A stretch of 64,000 nucleotides of DNA from Lederbergia citrea (GTDB lineage: Bacteria > Bacillota > Bacilli > Bacillales > Bacillaceae_C). The stretch lies in the NCBI RefSeq assembly GCF_018343525.1, contig NZ_JAGYPH010000004.1, positions 62,001-126,000 on the forward strand, written 5' to 3'. This document shows positions 8,561 to 17,590 of this stretch, one piece after another. A program made the position numbers and the translations under genes. The stretch's first letter is position 1. Each line of letters starts with the position of its first letter. The notes under the pieces are model-generated. The model made no database searches. It saw nothing but the letters and a program-made list of their open reading frames with translations, and was not told the DNA's origin.

Positions 8561-9067
8561 ATGATTTATATTTATAATGATTATGGTGGAACACATACGA
8601 CTTCTTTGGCAGCGGCATTTCATTTGAAAAAGTTGCCTACAGATCGAACGCTTACTAAAGAAGAAATTTTAAATGTTGATTACTTTAATAAGTTGACTTC
8701 TTCTGATTTTGGTAAATTAATCTTTCATGGAATTGATGAAGATGCCCACCCCGTCTATACAATCGGTAGAAAGTCACAAAAGCTGGTAGTCCCAGCTATG
8801 AAAAATCTCACCCTGTTATTCCAAGAAAGGGGTGAAATGGCTGAAAAAATCATTTTTTCAAACACTTCACCAACCGTTCCTTTCCCGATGTCAATTGGAG
8901 GTTTTTTTTCCAGAGGACTAAAAATCGATTTTATAGGTGTGCCGCTATTAGTTGCCGGAGCAAAGATTTGTTGCAATGATATTATTCAGTTAGTTCAGAA
9001 CACAAAACGAATTGGAAGGTCCACCAATGATCAGATAACTGTGTTGGAAAATAAAGAATTTAAATGA
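8561..9067 (+). CDS. DUF3189 family protein
   Basis: The 168-residue cytoplasmic protein begins MIYIYNDYGGTHTTSLAAA, the typical start of Bacillus DUF3189 proteins, with the conserved Gly-Gly-Thr-His-Thr near the N-terminus. It shows no signal peptide or membrane segment. Function is unknown. GAGGGATT before ATG 8561 serves as RBS. It converges with the lnrN end, and no strong terminator is seen between them (9068-9175). Confidence 0.75.
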   Translation: MIYIYNDYGGTHTTSLAAAFHLKKLPTDRTLTKEEILNVDYFNKLTSSDFGKLIFHGIDEDAHPVYTIGRKSQKLVVPAMKNLTLLFQERGEMAEKIIFSNTSPTVPFPMSIGGFFSRGLKIDFIGVPLLVAGAKICCNDIIQLVQNTKRIGRSTNDQITVLENKEFK

Positions 9068-9175
9068 ATATGGCAGCCCTCAATGATGATATTTAGTTTT
9101 GTTTTTGCAGTCACTGCCACTTTATTGGCCGTCGCATGATTACTCCTTTTTAAAAACCAACGATGATTCTATGTC

Positions 9176-10333
9176 CTATTCAAAGCGAATCCTTGTCATT
9201 CCTACTATTAGAAAGACTAAAGTAAACGCTAGCAGCACTCCGCTCGGTACAAATATATCTACAAGCGTCCCGCCTCTTACAGATAATTCCGTAAAGCCTT
9301 CTAAACCCCAATATTGTGGCACAAACTTGGCTATTTGTTGCATAAAACCTGGCATGATTTCAAGTGGCCAATAAACACCACCGAGCATACAAGTAGAAAT
9401 AATAATTAGATTTCCAAATACGGATTGTTGCTCTGAAGTTTTGACGAATCCAGCGATAAAGAGACCTAACCCAATCGTGCATAGTAATAAACTGGACACA
9501 AGGACTATGCTGCCTAGTAAATTGCCCCAGTTAACGTGAAACACGAATTTTGATATGATCATTAAAACACCAAATTGAATCCAGCCCATTAGGAAAAATG
9601 CGAGTAGATATCCAGTTAGCAATTCCTTTTTTGACGTTGAGGTGGACATCATTCGGTACCATACTCCTGTTTGCCTTGCTTCTAATAATACTCCGGTACT
9701 TATGAGCATCGTGATCATCACAAACATAATCGTAAATCCAGCAGAACGAGCAGTCATATTATTCATCGTAGCAAGGTCCTTACTCTTCGTTACCGTGACG
9801 GTTTCTACACCAGCGGAATTTACTACTAGCTCCTTAGAGATCTTCTCCTGAACTCTATTCCAATTGTCTCCTGTTATATCCTCGTAAACGCTCGAAGCTG
9901 TTGCCCCTATTTTCAGTTTAATCATGCTGTCATTGATGCCTTGTTCAATCATCTTTGATCCATTAAAGGAAGGGGAGTGTACAAAAAGAATTTCCGGATT
10001 CTCTTTCATAAGTACTTGTTCTTCAAAACTTTCATTAATTCGAATATATCCTGTTATTTTTTGATCAGCGAACTTGGCACTAGCATTTTTTGCATTCTCA
10101 AATGTCATGTTCATGATTTTTTTACTGTTCAAATCATTGATTAACATTTGTGAGATTCTAGAATTATCTTGATCTACTACTGCAATACTAGGTTTCACCT
10201 CCGTCTCACTAGAAAAAAGCCCTCCAAATATTAATGTAAATAATATAGGCATACCGAACATAAGGATGTATGATTGTGGCTTCTGAAACATTCTTTTCAA
10301 TTCAAAAATAGCAATTGCACTAGCTCTTCTCAT
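9176..10333 (-). CDS. lnrN: ABC-2 exporter permease, LnrN (YfiN) type
   Basis: A 385-residue ABC-2 permease with one N-terminal TM, a large extracellular loop (~45-175, starting SIAVVDQDNSRISQML) and a C-terminal bundle of about five TMs. I place the start at ATG 10333 because AAGGAGTGGAAAGC lies 8 nt before it; a GTG at 10342 overlaps that RBS. It is the last gene of an lnrL-M-N unit that matches the B. subtilis YfiLMN (LnrLMN) exporter, which confers resistance to linearmycins and some other lipid-like polyenes. The substrate here is inferred from synteny. The gap to lnrM is 12 bp. Confidence 0.82.
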   Translation of the reverse strand: MRRASAIAIFELKRMFQKPQSYILMFGMPILFTLIFGGLFSSETEVKPSIAVVDQDNSRISQMLINDLNSKKIMNMTFENAKNASAKFADQKITGYIRINESFEEQVLMKENPEILFVHSPSFNGSKMIEQGINDSMIKLKIGATASSVYEDITGDNWNRVQEKISKELVVNSAGVETVTVTKSKDLATMNNMTARSAGFTIMFVMITMLISTGVLLEARQTGVWYRMMSTSTSKKELLTGYLLAFFLMGWIQFGVLMIISKFVFHVNWGNLLGSIVLVSSLLLCTIGLGLFIAGFVKTSEQQSVFGNLIIISTCMLGGVYWPLEIMPGFMQQIAKFVPQYWGLEGFTELSVRGGTLVDIFVPSGVLLAFTLVFLIVGMTRIRFE

Positions 10334-10345
10334 GCTTTCCACTCC

Positions 10346-11560
10346 TTACCTAGGCTTTAATTTTAGTATTCCGATCAATAATGCAAATACTCCACCCAAA
10401 ATGAGTATGGTTATAGGTAAAATAAGTGTGTTCCATGCAGTCCCGTTCATAATCTCTAATAAACTTTCCAGTGCCCATTTGTTTGGTGCGATATTTGCAA
10501 CTTGTTGCAAGCCGTTTGGAAATGCAGCTAACGGGATCATGGATCCTCCTAATAACGCTAAAATTTGAACACCAATTCCACCAACGGTATCAGCTGTTTT
10601 TTCTTCGGTTATGACCCCTGCAATAATCATTGCAATGCCTGAAACTGAAATCGAGTACGCCAACCCGATAACTAGGATTTGTGGAACATTACTCCCCCAA
10701 CTAACCCCAAACAAGTAGTGGGTAGCAATGACAAATACTAAAAACTGGAGGAAGGAAAAATACAAAATCCCTAAAAATTTACCTAATAAGATCGAGGAAC
10801 GTCCGATCGGGCTACTCATTAACCGGGCTAATGTTTCAGTTTTACGTTCTTGTATTATCGACTTCGCCCCAATGGTTGTATTAAATAAAACGAACATGGC
10901 GCACATGGCAGCTGCATAGTATTGCATTCCTGAAATGGGTTCCTTGCCATCATTCTCTGCTGCTACCACGTCCAACTTAGAGCCAGCAATTTCAGAAAGG
11001 TCCTTTGCGAGACTAGACGTAACATTGGCTACATCGATCTCTTGATTAGATACAGGCATAACTGTTAATAATTCTTTCGATACTATTTGGGAGGCAATCG
11101 ATACAGAAGTTACCCGGTCGATAAAAGAAGTGGTGATTGAGTTTATAATCGTCGTCTGAATTTCTTTTTCCGGATTACTATAAATCATTACTTTCTTGCC
11201 TTTCCCCATCATTAAACCGTCTCCCCAAGCAGATGGGAGGATGATTCCAACATCCACTTTTTGCTGTTCTACGGCTGTTTTTAAGCTAGCTTCCGTTTTA
11301 AACTCTTTGAGTGTGATACTTTCTTTTAATTCGTCACCTTGTAAAACTTGATATATGAACTGATCGGTTAAATCATCGACCTCCGATACGACAATCCCTA
11401 CGGATGTTTCTGGAATCGAACCAGCTTCTCCAAACACTCCGCCTAATGCGGAACCAAGGATTGCGGTTAATACAATCGGCATAATTAACATAGTAATAAA
11501 ACCTTTTCGATCTCGTAAACGGATTTTCATATCTTTAAATGCTATCGTAAAAGATCTCAT
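10346..11560 (-). CDS. lnrM: ABC-2 exporter permease, LnrM (YfiM) type
   Basis: About 404 residues with the same layout as LnrN: an N-terminal TM (FITMLIMPIVLTAILG), an extracellular domain (~50-215) and five to six C-terminal TMs. LLGKFLGILYFSF and GGSMIPLAAFP (ABC-2 type) lie in the C-terminal half. I prefer the ATG at 11560 over 11566, because AGGAGG is 8 nt from the former but only 2 nt from the latter. LnrM and LnrN presumably form the heterodimeric channel. It begins 12 bp after lnrL and is co-transcribed with it. Confidence 0.82.
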   Translation of the reverse strand: MRSFTIAFKDMKIRLRDRKGFITMLIMPIVLTAILGSALGGVFGEAGSIPETSVGIVVSEVDDLTDQFIYQVLQGDELKESITLKEFKTEASLKTAVEQQKVDVGIILPSAWGDGLMMGKGKKVMIYSNPEKEIQTTIINSITTSFIDRVTSVSIASQIVSKELLTVMPVSNQEIDVANVTSSLAKDLSEIAGSKLDVVAAENDGKEPISGMQYYAAAMCAMFVLFNTTIGAKSIIQERKTETLARLMSSPIGRSSILLGKFLGILYFSFLQFLVFVIATHYLFGVSWGSNVPQILVIGLAYSISVSGIAMIIAGVITEEKTADTVGGIGVQILALLGGSMIPLAAFPNGLQQVANIAPNKWALESLLEIMNGTAWNTLILPITILILGGVFALLIGILKLKPR

Positions 11561-11572
11561 CCTCATATCCTC

Positions 11573-12505
11573 CTAGTCTCGTAATGACCGCCCTGTTAAT
11601 TGTAAGAAAAGCGTTTCAAGGTTAGGCTCTTTGATTTCTACCGCTCCAATTTTCATTCCATTGTTCACTGCCGTTGTCATAATTGCCCCTAATGTCTCAT
11701 GTGGTTGTTGTACAAAAACTTCAATCATATTCGATTCTTTCTTTACAACCTCTTTGACATTCTCCAATTCCTTCAATGATGAGATCGCTTGAAATGATTC
11801 ATTTTCTACTGTTAACTGAACGCACGATCCTCCGACTAATCGACTACAAAGTTCAGTTTGTGTACCTATTGCAATGACTTCCCCATGATCGATAATCCCC
11901 ACCCGATTACATAAGAACTCTACTTCCTCCATGTAATGGCTCGTGTAAATAATGGTCATCCCTTTTTCATTTAACTTTTTGACCGTTTCTAATATATGGT
12001 TTCTCGATTGAGGATCAATCCCTACTGTCGGTTCATCCATAATCAATAGTTCGGGCTCATGCATTAAGGCTGCCCCGATATTGATTCTTCGTTTCATCCC
12101 ACCAGAGAACGTTTCAATCCGATCTTTTGCTCGATCTTGTAAACCAACAAACTCCAGCACTTCTTCCACCCGTTTCTTTGCTTTCGACCGTGATAAGCCG
12201 TACATCGCTCCCCAAAATAGTAAATTATCCTTCGCCGACATGGTTGGATAGAGAGCAATCTCTTGTGGAACAACACCAATTTTTTCCTTAATAAGCATCG
12301 GTGATTTCTTAACTGACAGATCACTTACCAAAACTTCTCCTTGATCGTACGGAATAAGGCCGCAAATCATCGATATAGTGGTGGATTTTCCCGCTCCATT
12401 AGGACCTAGAAGTCCAAACGATTCGCCCTTTTCGATTGTAAAAGAAACATTTTTCACTACTTCTTTTTTACCATAGCGCTTCTTAATATCTATAACCTTT
12501 AACAT
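11573..12505 (-). CDS. lnrL: ABC exporter ATP-binding protein, LnrL (YfiL) type
   Basis: The 310-residue ATPase shows Walker A GPNGAGKST (~36-44), the Q loop VVPQEIAL, signature FSGGMKRR, Walker B ELLIMDEPTVGIDP and the switch His in YTSHYMEE. A C-terminal extension (~215-310) is typical of drug-exporting DrrA/LnrL-like ATPases. It heads the lnrLMN transcript: a sigma-A promoter (12570-12597) and a terminator (12620-12650) separate it from lnrJK. In B. subtilis this operon is activated by LnrK~P on exposure to linearmycin. Confidence 0.85.
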   Translation of the reverse strand: MLKVIDIKKRYGKKEVVKNVSFTIEKGESFGLLGPNGAGKSTTISMICGLIPYDQGEVLVSDLSVKKSPMLIKEKIGVVPQEIALYPTMSAKDNLLFWGAMYGLSRSKAKKRVEEVLEFVGLQDRAKDRIETFSGGMKRRINIGAALMHEPELLIMDEPTVGIDPQSRNHILETVKKLNEKGMTIIYTSHYMEEVEFLCNRVGIIDHGEVIAIGTQTELCSRLVGGSCVQLTVENESFQAISSLKELENVKEVVKKESNMIEVFVQQPHETLGAIMTTAVNNGMKIGAVEIKEPNLETLFLQLTGRSLRD

Positions 12506-12569
12506 CTTTCCACTTCCTTTTTTAAAAGTATTAGTTGTATGGTTTTATTCATCGTTAGTCATTAACCAA

Positions 12570-12597
12570 ATTATAGCGTGGATCCTTTACATGGAAA
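12570..12597 (-). promoter_or_regulatory. Promoter of lnrLMN
   Basis: On the minus strand TTTCCA (12597-12592), a 16-bp spacer and TATAAT (12575-12570) precede lnrL by about 65 bp. A GATAGATA / GAGAGAGA purine-rich stretch lies just upstream (12598-12615), where an activator such as LnrK could bind. Confidence 0.6.
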
Positions 12598-12619
12598 TCT
12601 CTCTCTAGATAGATATTTC

Positions 12620-12650
12620 AAAAAAAAATACAGCTTTTTCAGCTGTATTT
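12620..12650 (-). terminator. Terminator of lnrJK
   Basis: AATACAGCT (12628-12636) pairs with AGCTGTATT (12641-12649), followed on the minus strand by nine T residues, about 30 bp after the lnrK stop. It separates the regulator pair from the exporter operon. Confidence 0.85.
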
Positions 12651-12678
12651 CATGGGACACTATGCTAAAAGTCATCTG

Positions 12679-13335
12679 TCAGAAGGTGGAAATATGATAC
12701 CTTACAGCAAAAATCGCCGCTTGAGTCCGATCTCTTAGCTCTAGCTTACTAATTAAATTGGAGACATGGTTTTTAACGGTCCCCTCTGTGATAAATAGTT
12801 CTGTTGCAATTTCTTTATTGTTTAAGCCTAAACCGAGCTTGTTTAATACTTCTAGCTCTCGTTCCGTCAAATCATTGATAAGCTTAGGAACTTTAGTTTC
12901 ATGATCGGTTACTTGATTTTTTCTCATTTCTTTTACAATTTCAGCGGTTAATTCTCTTGGTAACACCATTCCGCCAGATTGGACGGTCATAATTGCTTGG
13001 ACAATGGCATCAGTAGGCATATCCTTTAATAAGTAGCCACTAGCTCCTTCTTCAAGTGCTTCAAAAATGAATGCACTATCATTGAATGTTGTAAGCATCA
13101 ACACCTTGGTTTCGGGTAGAGAGGAAGTTATTAACTTTGTGCCTTCAACCCCATTTGCGATAGGCATACGAATATCCATTAACACAATATCTGGACGAAG
13201 ACGAGTCGCCTTTTCAAATGCTTCCTTCCCATTTGATGCAACACCTACTACATCAATTTCTGCTTTTAGATTCAGTATCGTAGCTAGACCATCCCTCATT
13301 AATTCTTGATCGTCAACGATTAAAATTCTTATCAC
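12679..13335 (-). CDS. lnrK: NarL/LuxR-family response regulator, LnrK (YfiK) type
   Basis: About 218 residues: a receiver domain (VIRILIVDDQ, phosphoacceptor in VLMDIRMP, LLKDMP at the Lys position) and a C-terminal LuxR-type HTH (LTERELEVLNKLGLGLNNKEI ... TEGTVKNHVSNLI). I choose the GTG at 13335, which shares its G with the TAG stop of the kinase gene and lies 4-5 nt after GGGGGGAG; an in-frame ATG at 13356 would add seven residues inside the kinase gene. The pair is translationally coupled. It is the presumed activator of lnrLMN. Confidence 0.85.
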   Translation of the reverse strand: MIRILIVDDQELMRDGLATILNLKAEIDVVGVASNGKEAFEKATRLRPDIVLMDIRMPIANGVEGTKLITSSLPETKVLMLTTFNDSAFIFEALEEGASGYLLKDMPTDAIVQAIMTVQSGGMVLPRELTAEIVKEMRKNQVTDHETKVPKLINDLTERELEVLNKLGLGLNNKEIATELFITEGTVKNHVSNLISKLELRDRTQAAIFAVRYHISTF

Positions 13336-14534
13336 TATGCTCCCCCCATTTCCCATCGAATTTCTTTCAATGGAAAACTTGCTTTCACGATAAACCCTTC
13401 TGATGGGTTGCTTTCAAACACAATTTGGCCACCGTGCTCAACTACTCTTTCTCTCATATTTTTCAATCCGAATCCAGGACTTACCTTGCTTAATCCTTTT
13501 CCATTATCTTTAATAGAAATATCAATGATAGAATCGGATATATCAATGAATACGTTGCATTCCGTTGCCTCGCCATGTCTGACGGCATTTGTAATCGACT
13601 CTTGTATGATACGGGTTAAGTCTAATTGAATCGAAATCGGTATTTGTGAAACATCTCCCTTTAAATAAAAATCAGATTTCAACCCCGTCATCTTTTGGTA
13701 ATCTTCTAGGATTTTTCTTACTATTGTAATAAATGAATGATTTTGGTCATTTTCTCTTAAGGTACGAACAGATAAACGCAATTCTTGCAGAGCATTTCTC
13801 GCTAGTTCTTCACAAAGGAGAATGGTTTTCTTGCTCCTTTCGGGTTGAATATCCTGGAGTTCCTTCGCCACTTGCAACTGAACGAGTAATGCTGTCATTT
13901 TATGACCAACAGTGTCATGAATGTCTCCTGAAATACGGTTACGCTCCCGAATAAGTGTTAACTCTTCTACCTGCTTAGAATAATGATGTAACTGTTGATG
14001 TGCATTTTTTAAAGCAAGATGTGTCTCTTGAAGCTCGTCATATTGATTTTCATTTTTTTCTTGTGCATGCATTAACTTATGTATGAGCCGGCCAACAATG
14101 GCTTCAAAAACAATAAAGGTAAAGTTGATGATATTGCCTGCAACATCGATGATTCCTGTTACTTGATACGTATAGATCATACATATCGTCCAAATAAAGA
14201 AAAATGCAAGGGAAAATCCCCAAATCACTCTTTTATTTTCGGCAATTAAAAAGAGAGTGACGGCATTAACTCCAAACAAAATCAAATAAAGGGTCGGTCC
14301 CGGAAAGAAAAAAACAAAGCCAAGAATGAAGACTGAATCAAGTGTAAGAGCTAAAAGGAAATACCTATTTACTAAAGGGGAAGCTAATATTAAGTGATTG
14401 ATACAGAACCCTAATGCAGCTACAATTACAAACACGATTTGTTGGGTTGTATGAGTTTCAACGGAAATATAATAAATATAAGAGAGCAAGACAAACATAA
14501 TCAATCGAATACTGCTTAAAAGGGTTAATTTCAA
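13335..14534 (-). CDS. lnrJ: Sensor histidine kinase, LnrJ (YfiJ) type
   Basis: The 399-residue kinase has an N-terminal membrane part of about five to six TMs (residues 1-155) with short loops, a coiled linker, a HisKA_3 dimerisation segment with the phosphoacceptor His in SGDIHDTVGHKM, and a HATPase domain (SITNAVRHGEA, DNGKGL, GFGLKNMRERV). The start is TTG at 14534 behind AGAGGTGAT. The absence of a large extracellular domain suggests it senses something in the membrane, as proposed for LnrJ with linearmycins. It is co-transcribed with lnrK. Confidence 0.83.
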   Translation of the reverse strand: MKLTLLSSIRLIMFVLLSYIYYISVETHTTQQIVFVIVAALGFCINHLILASPLVNRYFLLALTLDSVFILGFVFFFPGPTLYLILFGVNAVTLFLIAENKRVIWGFSLAFFFIWTICMIYTYQVTGIIDVAGNIINFTFIVFEAIVGRLIHKLMHAQEKNENQYDELQETHLALKNAHQQLHHYSKQVEELTLIRERNRISGDIHDTVGHKMTALLVQLQVAKELQDIQPERSKKTILLCEELARNALQELRLSVRTLRENDQNHSFITIVRKILEDYQKMTGLKSDFYLKGDVSQIPISIQLDLTRIIQESITNAVRHGEATECNVFIDISDSIIDISIKDNGKGLSKVSPGFGLKNMRERVVEHGGQIVFESNPSEGFIVKASFPLKEIRWEMGGA

Positions 14535-14817
14535 AAAATCACCTCTTTATGAATAGATAAAAGAAACCTTCTTATCATTGGGAGCTGACATACAGCGGCT
14601 CCCATTTATATCTGGTTACAATTATTATAATCGTATTATTTATATTTGGTAAGTCTATTTACTGAATATTAAGAAGCCTTTTCTTGCATTAAAGCCTATT
14701 AATAAGGTTATAGGTTTTTGAAACAATTTTACATTTCATGAGGTACATGGACAATCATGATTAGTTAGAAAACATACTTTGTAGTGTAAATGTGCAATAA
14801 GTGAAAGGAGAGTTAAA

Positions 14818-14973
14818 ATGGAGAATACGGAAGGAAATGGTGGGTTTGGGTTTGCTTTAATTGTAGTGCTATTTATTTTATTAATCATAGTCGGTGCCTC
14901 ATATGTAGGAGGTGCAGGGGTTGGTGACCCAGTAGTCGTTGGTTTCTTTCCGTTCTTCCCGTTTTTTTGGTGA
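14818..14973 (+). CDS. YjcZ family sporulation peptide
   Basis: A 51-codon gene not obvious by length. ATG 14818 follows GAAAGGAG by 7 nt. The peptide starts MENTEGNGG, has a single TM in the family hallmark FALIVVLFILLIIVGASYVGG (shown in part: FALIVVLFILLIIVGA), and ends FFPFFPFFW. Short hydrophobic Gly/Phe peptides of the YjcZ/SscA group are made in the mother cell or found in the coat during sporulation. The tail with three FF pairs replaces the Cys/Gly-rich tail common in the family. A terminator follows at 14988. An ORF on the opposite strand here is a shadow. Confidence 0.85.
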   Translation: MENTEGNGGFGFALIVVLFILLIIVGASYVGGAGVGDPVVVGFFPFFPFFW

Positions 14974-14987
14974 TAAGCCATATCTTA

Positions 14988-15025
14988 ACAAGGCAACTTC
15001 CTATTGGGCGTTGCCTTGTCCTAGT
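14988..15025 (+). terminator. Terminator of the YjcZ-like gene
   Basis: ACAAGGCAAC (14988-14997) pairs with GTTGCCTTGT (15010-15019), followed by a T-rich stretch (15025-15033). Confidence 0.8.
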
Positions 15026-15111
15026 TTATTTTTCCTCTTCTTAACATTTCTTAGGACATTGCTGAAGGTTTTCTTGAGATAAGATAGGGACATGGATTGA
15101 ACTTTAACTTA

Positions 15112-15855
15112 CTATTTTAGCATTGTAGCTTGGAGGAATTCTTTTGTGCGTTTTTCTTTAGGATTCTCAAAGAATTCGCTTGCTTTGTTTCTCTCGATGA
15201 TTCTACCTTCATCCATATAAACAATCCAATCTGCAACCTCACTGGCGAAGCCCATCTCGTGGGTAACTACCACCATCGTCATACCTTCATCAGCCAACTC
15301 CTTCATTGTAGCCAAAACTTCACCCACAAGTTCGGGGTCAAGGGCTGATGTAGGCTCATCAAAAAGCATAATATCAGGCTGCATGGCAAGTGCCCTTGCA
15401 ATCGCTACGCGCTGCTTTTGCCCACCGGACAGCTTGCTTGGATAAACATTCGCCTTATCCTCGAGGTCAACCTTTTGGAGCAACTTCTTAGCTTCGGCAA
15501 TGGCCTCATTCTTAGGAATTTTCTTCACCATGGTCGGTGCTTCAATTATATTTTCAATAACTGTTTTATGCGGAAACAGGTTGAAATGCTGAAAAACCAT
15601 TCCAACCGTCTGACGTACATCATTGATATTGTGCGTCTTAGGGGTAATCTCTTTTCCATGGATGAAAATTCTTCCATTATCCTTTTTTTCTAAAAAGTTA
15701 AGGCTTCTTAGGAGTGTACTTTTACCAGAGCCAGAAGCTCCGACTAAGCATACTACTTCACTTTCATATACTGAAATATTAATATCCTTTAACACATGCA
15801 AACTACCAAATGATTTATTTAAGTTTTCTATTTTAATCATTTCTCGCTCATTCAC
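15112..15855 (-). CDS. Polar amino acid ABC importer, ATP-binding protein
   Basis: The 247-residue GlnQ/HisP-type ATPase has Walker [13 protein letters not shown] loop [10 protein letters not shown], signature [15 protein letters not shown], Walker [16 protein letters not shown] and switch His VVTHEMGFA. The start is GTG 15855, 8 nt after AGGAGG. It is the last gene of an SBP-permease-ATPase operon, 12 bp after the permease. The [13 protein letters not shown] block is typical of polar amino acid importers, but the substrate cannot be told from the ATPase. Confidence 0.85.
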   Translation of the reverse strand: MNEREMIKIENLNKSFGSLHVLKDINISVYESEVVCLVGASGSGKSTLLRSLNFLEKKDNGRIFIHGKEITPKTHNINDVRQTVGMVFQHFNLFPHKTVIENIIEAPTMVKKIPKNEAIAEAKKLLQKVDLEDKANVYPSKLSGGQKQRVAIARALAMQPDIMLFDEPTSALDPELVGEVLATMKELADEGMTMVVVTHEMGFASEVADWIVYMDEGRIIERNKASEFFENPKEKRTKEFLQATMLK

Positions 15856-15867
15856 TTAATTGTCCTC

Positions 15868-16533
15868 CTATCGATCACTAACTGCCAGTCTTTGTTCAAA
15901 CAATCTAACCGCAAGGGTCAACAATGCAACAAGCACTAGATAATAAACAGCAACGATTAACAAGTAGGTCATTTCATCAAAATTATTGGATCCTAGCGTG
16001 GTCGCAACATTGAATAGTTCATTCATGGATATGAAGGCTGCCAGTGATGAATCCTTTAGTCCGATAATAAATTGGTTCCCAAGGGGAGGCAGCGCCCTCT
16101 TGAAAGCTTGTGGAAGAATAATTCTACGCATTGCGAGTCCTCTGGTCATACCTAGGGAACGTCCGGCTTCCATTTGTCCTTTATCAATGGACTGAATCGT
16201 CCCGCGGAAAATTTCTGCAATATAAGCACCGTTATGAAAGGCAAGAGCCAGTGCTGCTGCCCAAAAGTCAGGGATAAGGAAAATTCCGCTGAAACCAAAA
16301 TACAGTATGAAAATCTGAACAATAAGTGGAGTTCCTCGTACTAGGAACACATAAACATCCGAAATATAACCAAGCATTTTAATCTTGGAAATTTTTAGAA
16401 GCGCAAAAAATAATCCAATTAAAATTCCAATTAAAATGGAAACAACAGTAAGCTTTAAAGTCAATAGTGTTGCTTCGATGAATAGGCCCTTACTGCTAGT
16501 TAATGTATTTAAAAAATGCGAAAAACTTGGCAA
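15868..16533 (-). CDS. Polar amino acid ABC importer, permease
   Basis: The 221-residue HisM/GlnP-type permease has about five TMs. The EAA loop reads AGRSLGMTRGLAMRRIILPQA, the contact site with the ATPase, shown here within 20 residues as SLGMTRGLAMRRIILPQ. FRGTIQSIDKGQMEA is the usual family block before it. The start is TTG 16533 with AAAGGATG upstream. A single permease gene implies a homodimer. The operon order, binding protein then permease then ATPase, matches B. subtilis yckB-like and artPQR systems. Confidence 0.85.
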   Translation of the reverse strand: MPSFSHFLNTLTSSKGLFIEATLLTLKLTVVSILIGILIGLFFALLKISKIKMLGYISDVYVFLVRGTPLIVQIFILYFGFSGIFLIPDFWAAALALAFHNGAYIAEIFRGTIQSIDKGQMEAGRSLGMTRGLAMRRIILPQAFKRALPPLGNQFIIGLKDSSLAAFISMNELFNVATTLGSNNFDEMTYLLIVAVYYLVLVALLTLAVRLFEQRLAVSDR

Positions 16534-16568
16534 AACTACGTCATCCTTTCTTTCTGATTACCGATTTA

Positions 16569-17351
16569 TTATTCTGGTTTTTTCGTAATATCCTGACCAA
16601 AATACTTTTTACTGATTTTTGCAAGTGTTCCATTGTCACGAAGCTTTTGAAGTGATTCATTTACCTGCTTAAGAAGTTCAGGATTGTCTTTCGGAACAAC
16701 TATAGCCTGCTCGCTTCGCTCGATTAGCTGCCTTTCCGTAATTTTAAATCCTTCTCGCTTTGCACTTTTCCCAGTAACAAAATCGGTAATAACAGCGTCA
16801 TGCCTGCCAATGCTAAGTGCTTTCAAAGCTGTAATATCACTATCGTACATTTTAATATTGTTCGTATACTTATTTGCTGTTTCAGCATAGGTAGAGCCTT
16901 TTGCTACAGCAACTTCTTTTCCCTTTAAGTCATCTACTGTTTTAATTTTGCTGTCAGGTCTGGTGAAAATCTGGGGTCCTGAGTAGTAATATGGCGTGGA
17001 AAAAGCCACTTGTTTGGCCCGTTCCGAATTGATTGTGTGGCTAGCGACTGCTACATCTGCCCTGCCTGTCTTAATACCCTCAATGAGTCCTTTAAATTTC
17101 ATTCTCTTCTGGACTGGTTCCAGTCCCAGTTCCTTTCCAACAGCATTCCCAACCTCGACATCGAAACCAGTCATAGAAAGATCATCATTTTTAACATAGC
17201 TAAATGGCTTAAATTCTCCTGAAGCTGCAAAAATAAACTTATCCTTATCTATCAACTTAGCGCCGTCCGAAGATTGCTCCTTTTGGGCACAGGCTGTTAG
17301 CATACCAATTAAAAGTATGGTCGCTAGCATATGTATAAATCTTATCCTCAT
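16569..17351 (-). CDS. Polar amino acid ABC importer, substrate-binding lipoprotein
   Basis: About 260 residues: a lipoprotein signal with lipobox LTAC, then an SBP_bac_3 domain (FKPFSYVKNDDLSMTGFDVEV, the family signature region; ADVAVASHTIN; DLKGKEVAVAKGSTYAET). I place the start at ATG 17351, because the GAGAGGAG RBS lies downstream of the TTG at 17378 that an automatic call would take. The nearest types are cystine/arginine/general polar amino acid binders; substrate is unassigned. A 26-codon ORF ends just before the RBS (17375-17455). Confidence 0.83.
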   Translation of the reverse strand: MRIRFIHMLATILLIGMLTACAQKEQSSDGAKLIDKDKFIFAASGEFKPFSYVKNDDLSMTGFDVEVGNAVGKELGLEPVQKRMKFKGLIEGIKTGRADVAVASHTINSERAKQVAFSTPYYYSGPQIFTRPDSKIKTVDDLKGKEVAVAKGSTYAETANKYTNNIKMYDSDITALKALSIGRHDAVITDFVTGKSAKREGFKITERQLIERSEQAIVVPKDNPELLKQVNESLQKLRDNGTLAKISKKYFGQDITKKPE

Positions 17352-17374
17352 TGCCTGATTATTCTCCTCTCTTT

Positions 17375-17455
17375 TCAAGCTTGATAGTTATTTACCCAGC
17401 GTTTAATAGTTTTAACCACGGAGGAAAAAGGTAAAGTATAAAATAGTAGCAGCAT
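17375..17455 (-). CDS. Possible 26-residue upstream ORF of the amino acid importer
   Basis: ATG 17455 follows AAGGGGGTGA by 8 nt and encodes MLLLFYTLPF... ending ...RWVNNYQA, with TGA at 17375-17377. The next gene's RBS (GAGAGGAG) starts right after this stop, so ribosomes finishing the short ORF would sit on the importer's start region. This geometry fits a coupling or attenuating leader peptide. No homologue is known to me. Sequence alone cannot prove translation. Confidence 0.35.
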   Translation of the reverse strand: MLLLFYTLPFSSVVKTIKRWVNNYQA

Positions 17456-17519
17456 ACCTTGTTTCACCCCCTTTCATTAGTGGAAAATATAATCAATGTA
17501 TTTAATTTTTCTTTTCATC

Positions 17520-17578
17520 AAAAAAGCAACCTCAATCCTAAATCCGCCTTTGGAATAAGGATGAGGTCGCTTTTTTTT
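17520..17578. terminator. Bidirectional terminator
   Basis: AAGCAACCTCAATCC (17524-17538) pairs with GGATGAGGTCGCTT (17559-17572) with one or two mismatches; T-runs lie on both sides (T6 on minus, T8 on plus). On the minus strand it ends the J-domain gene that stops at 17591. Confidence 0.8.
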
Positions 17579-17590
17579 ATTTGCTTTAAT

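Noticed and set aside
14736..14981. 81-codon Pro/Thr-rich minus-strand ORF
   Set aside because: Shadow of the YjcZ-like gene on the plus strand, which has a proper RBS and terminator.
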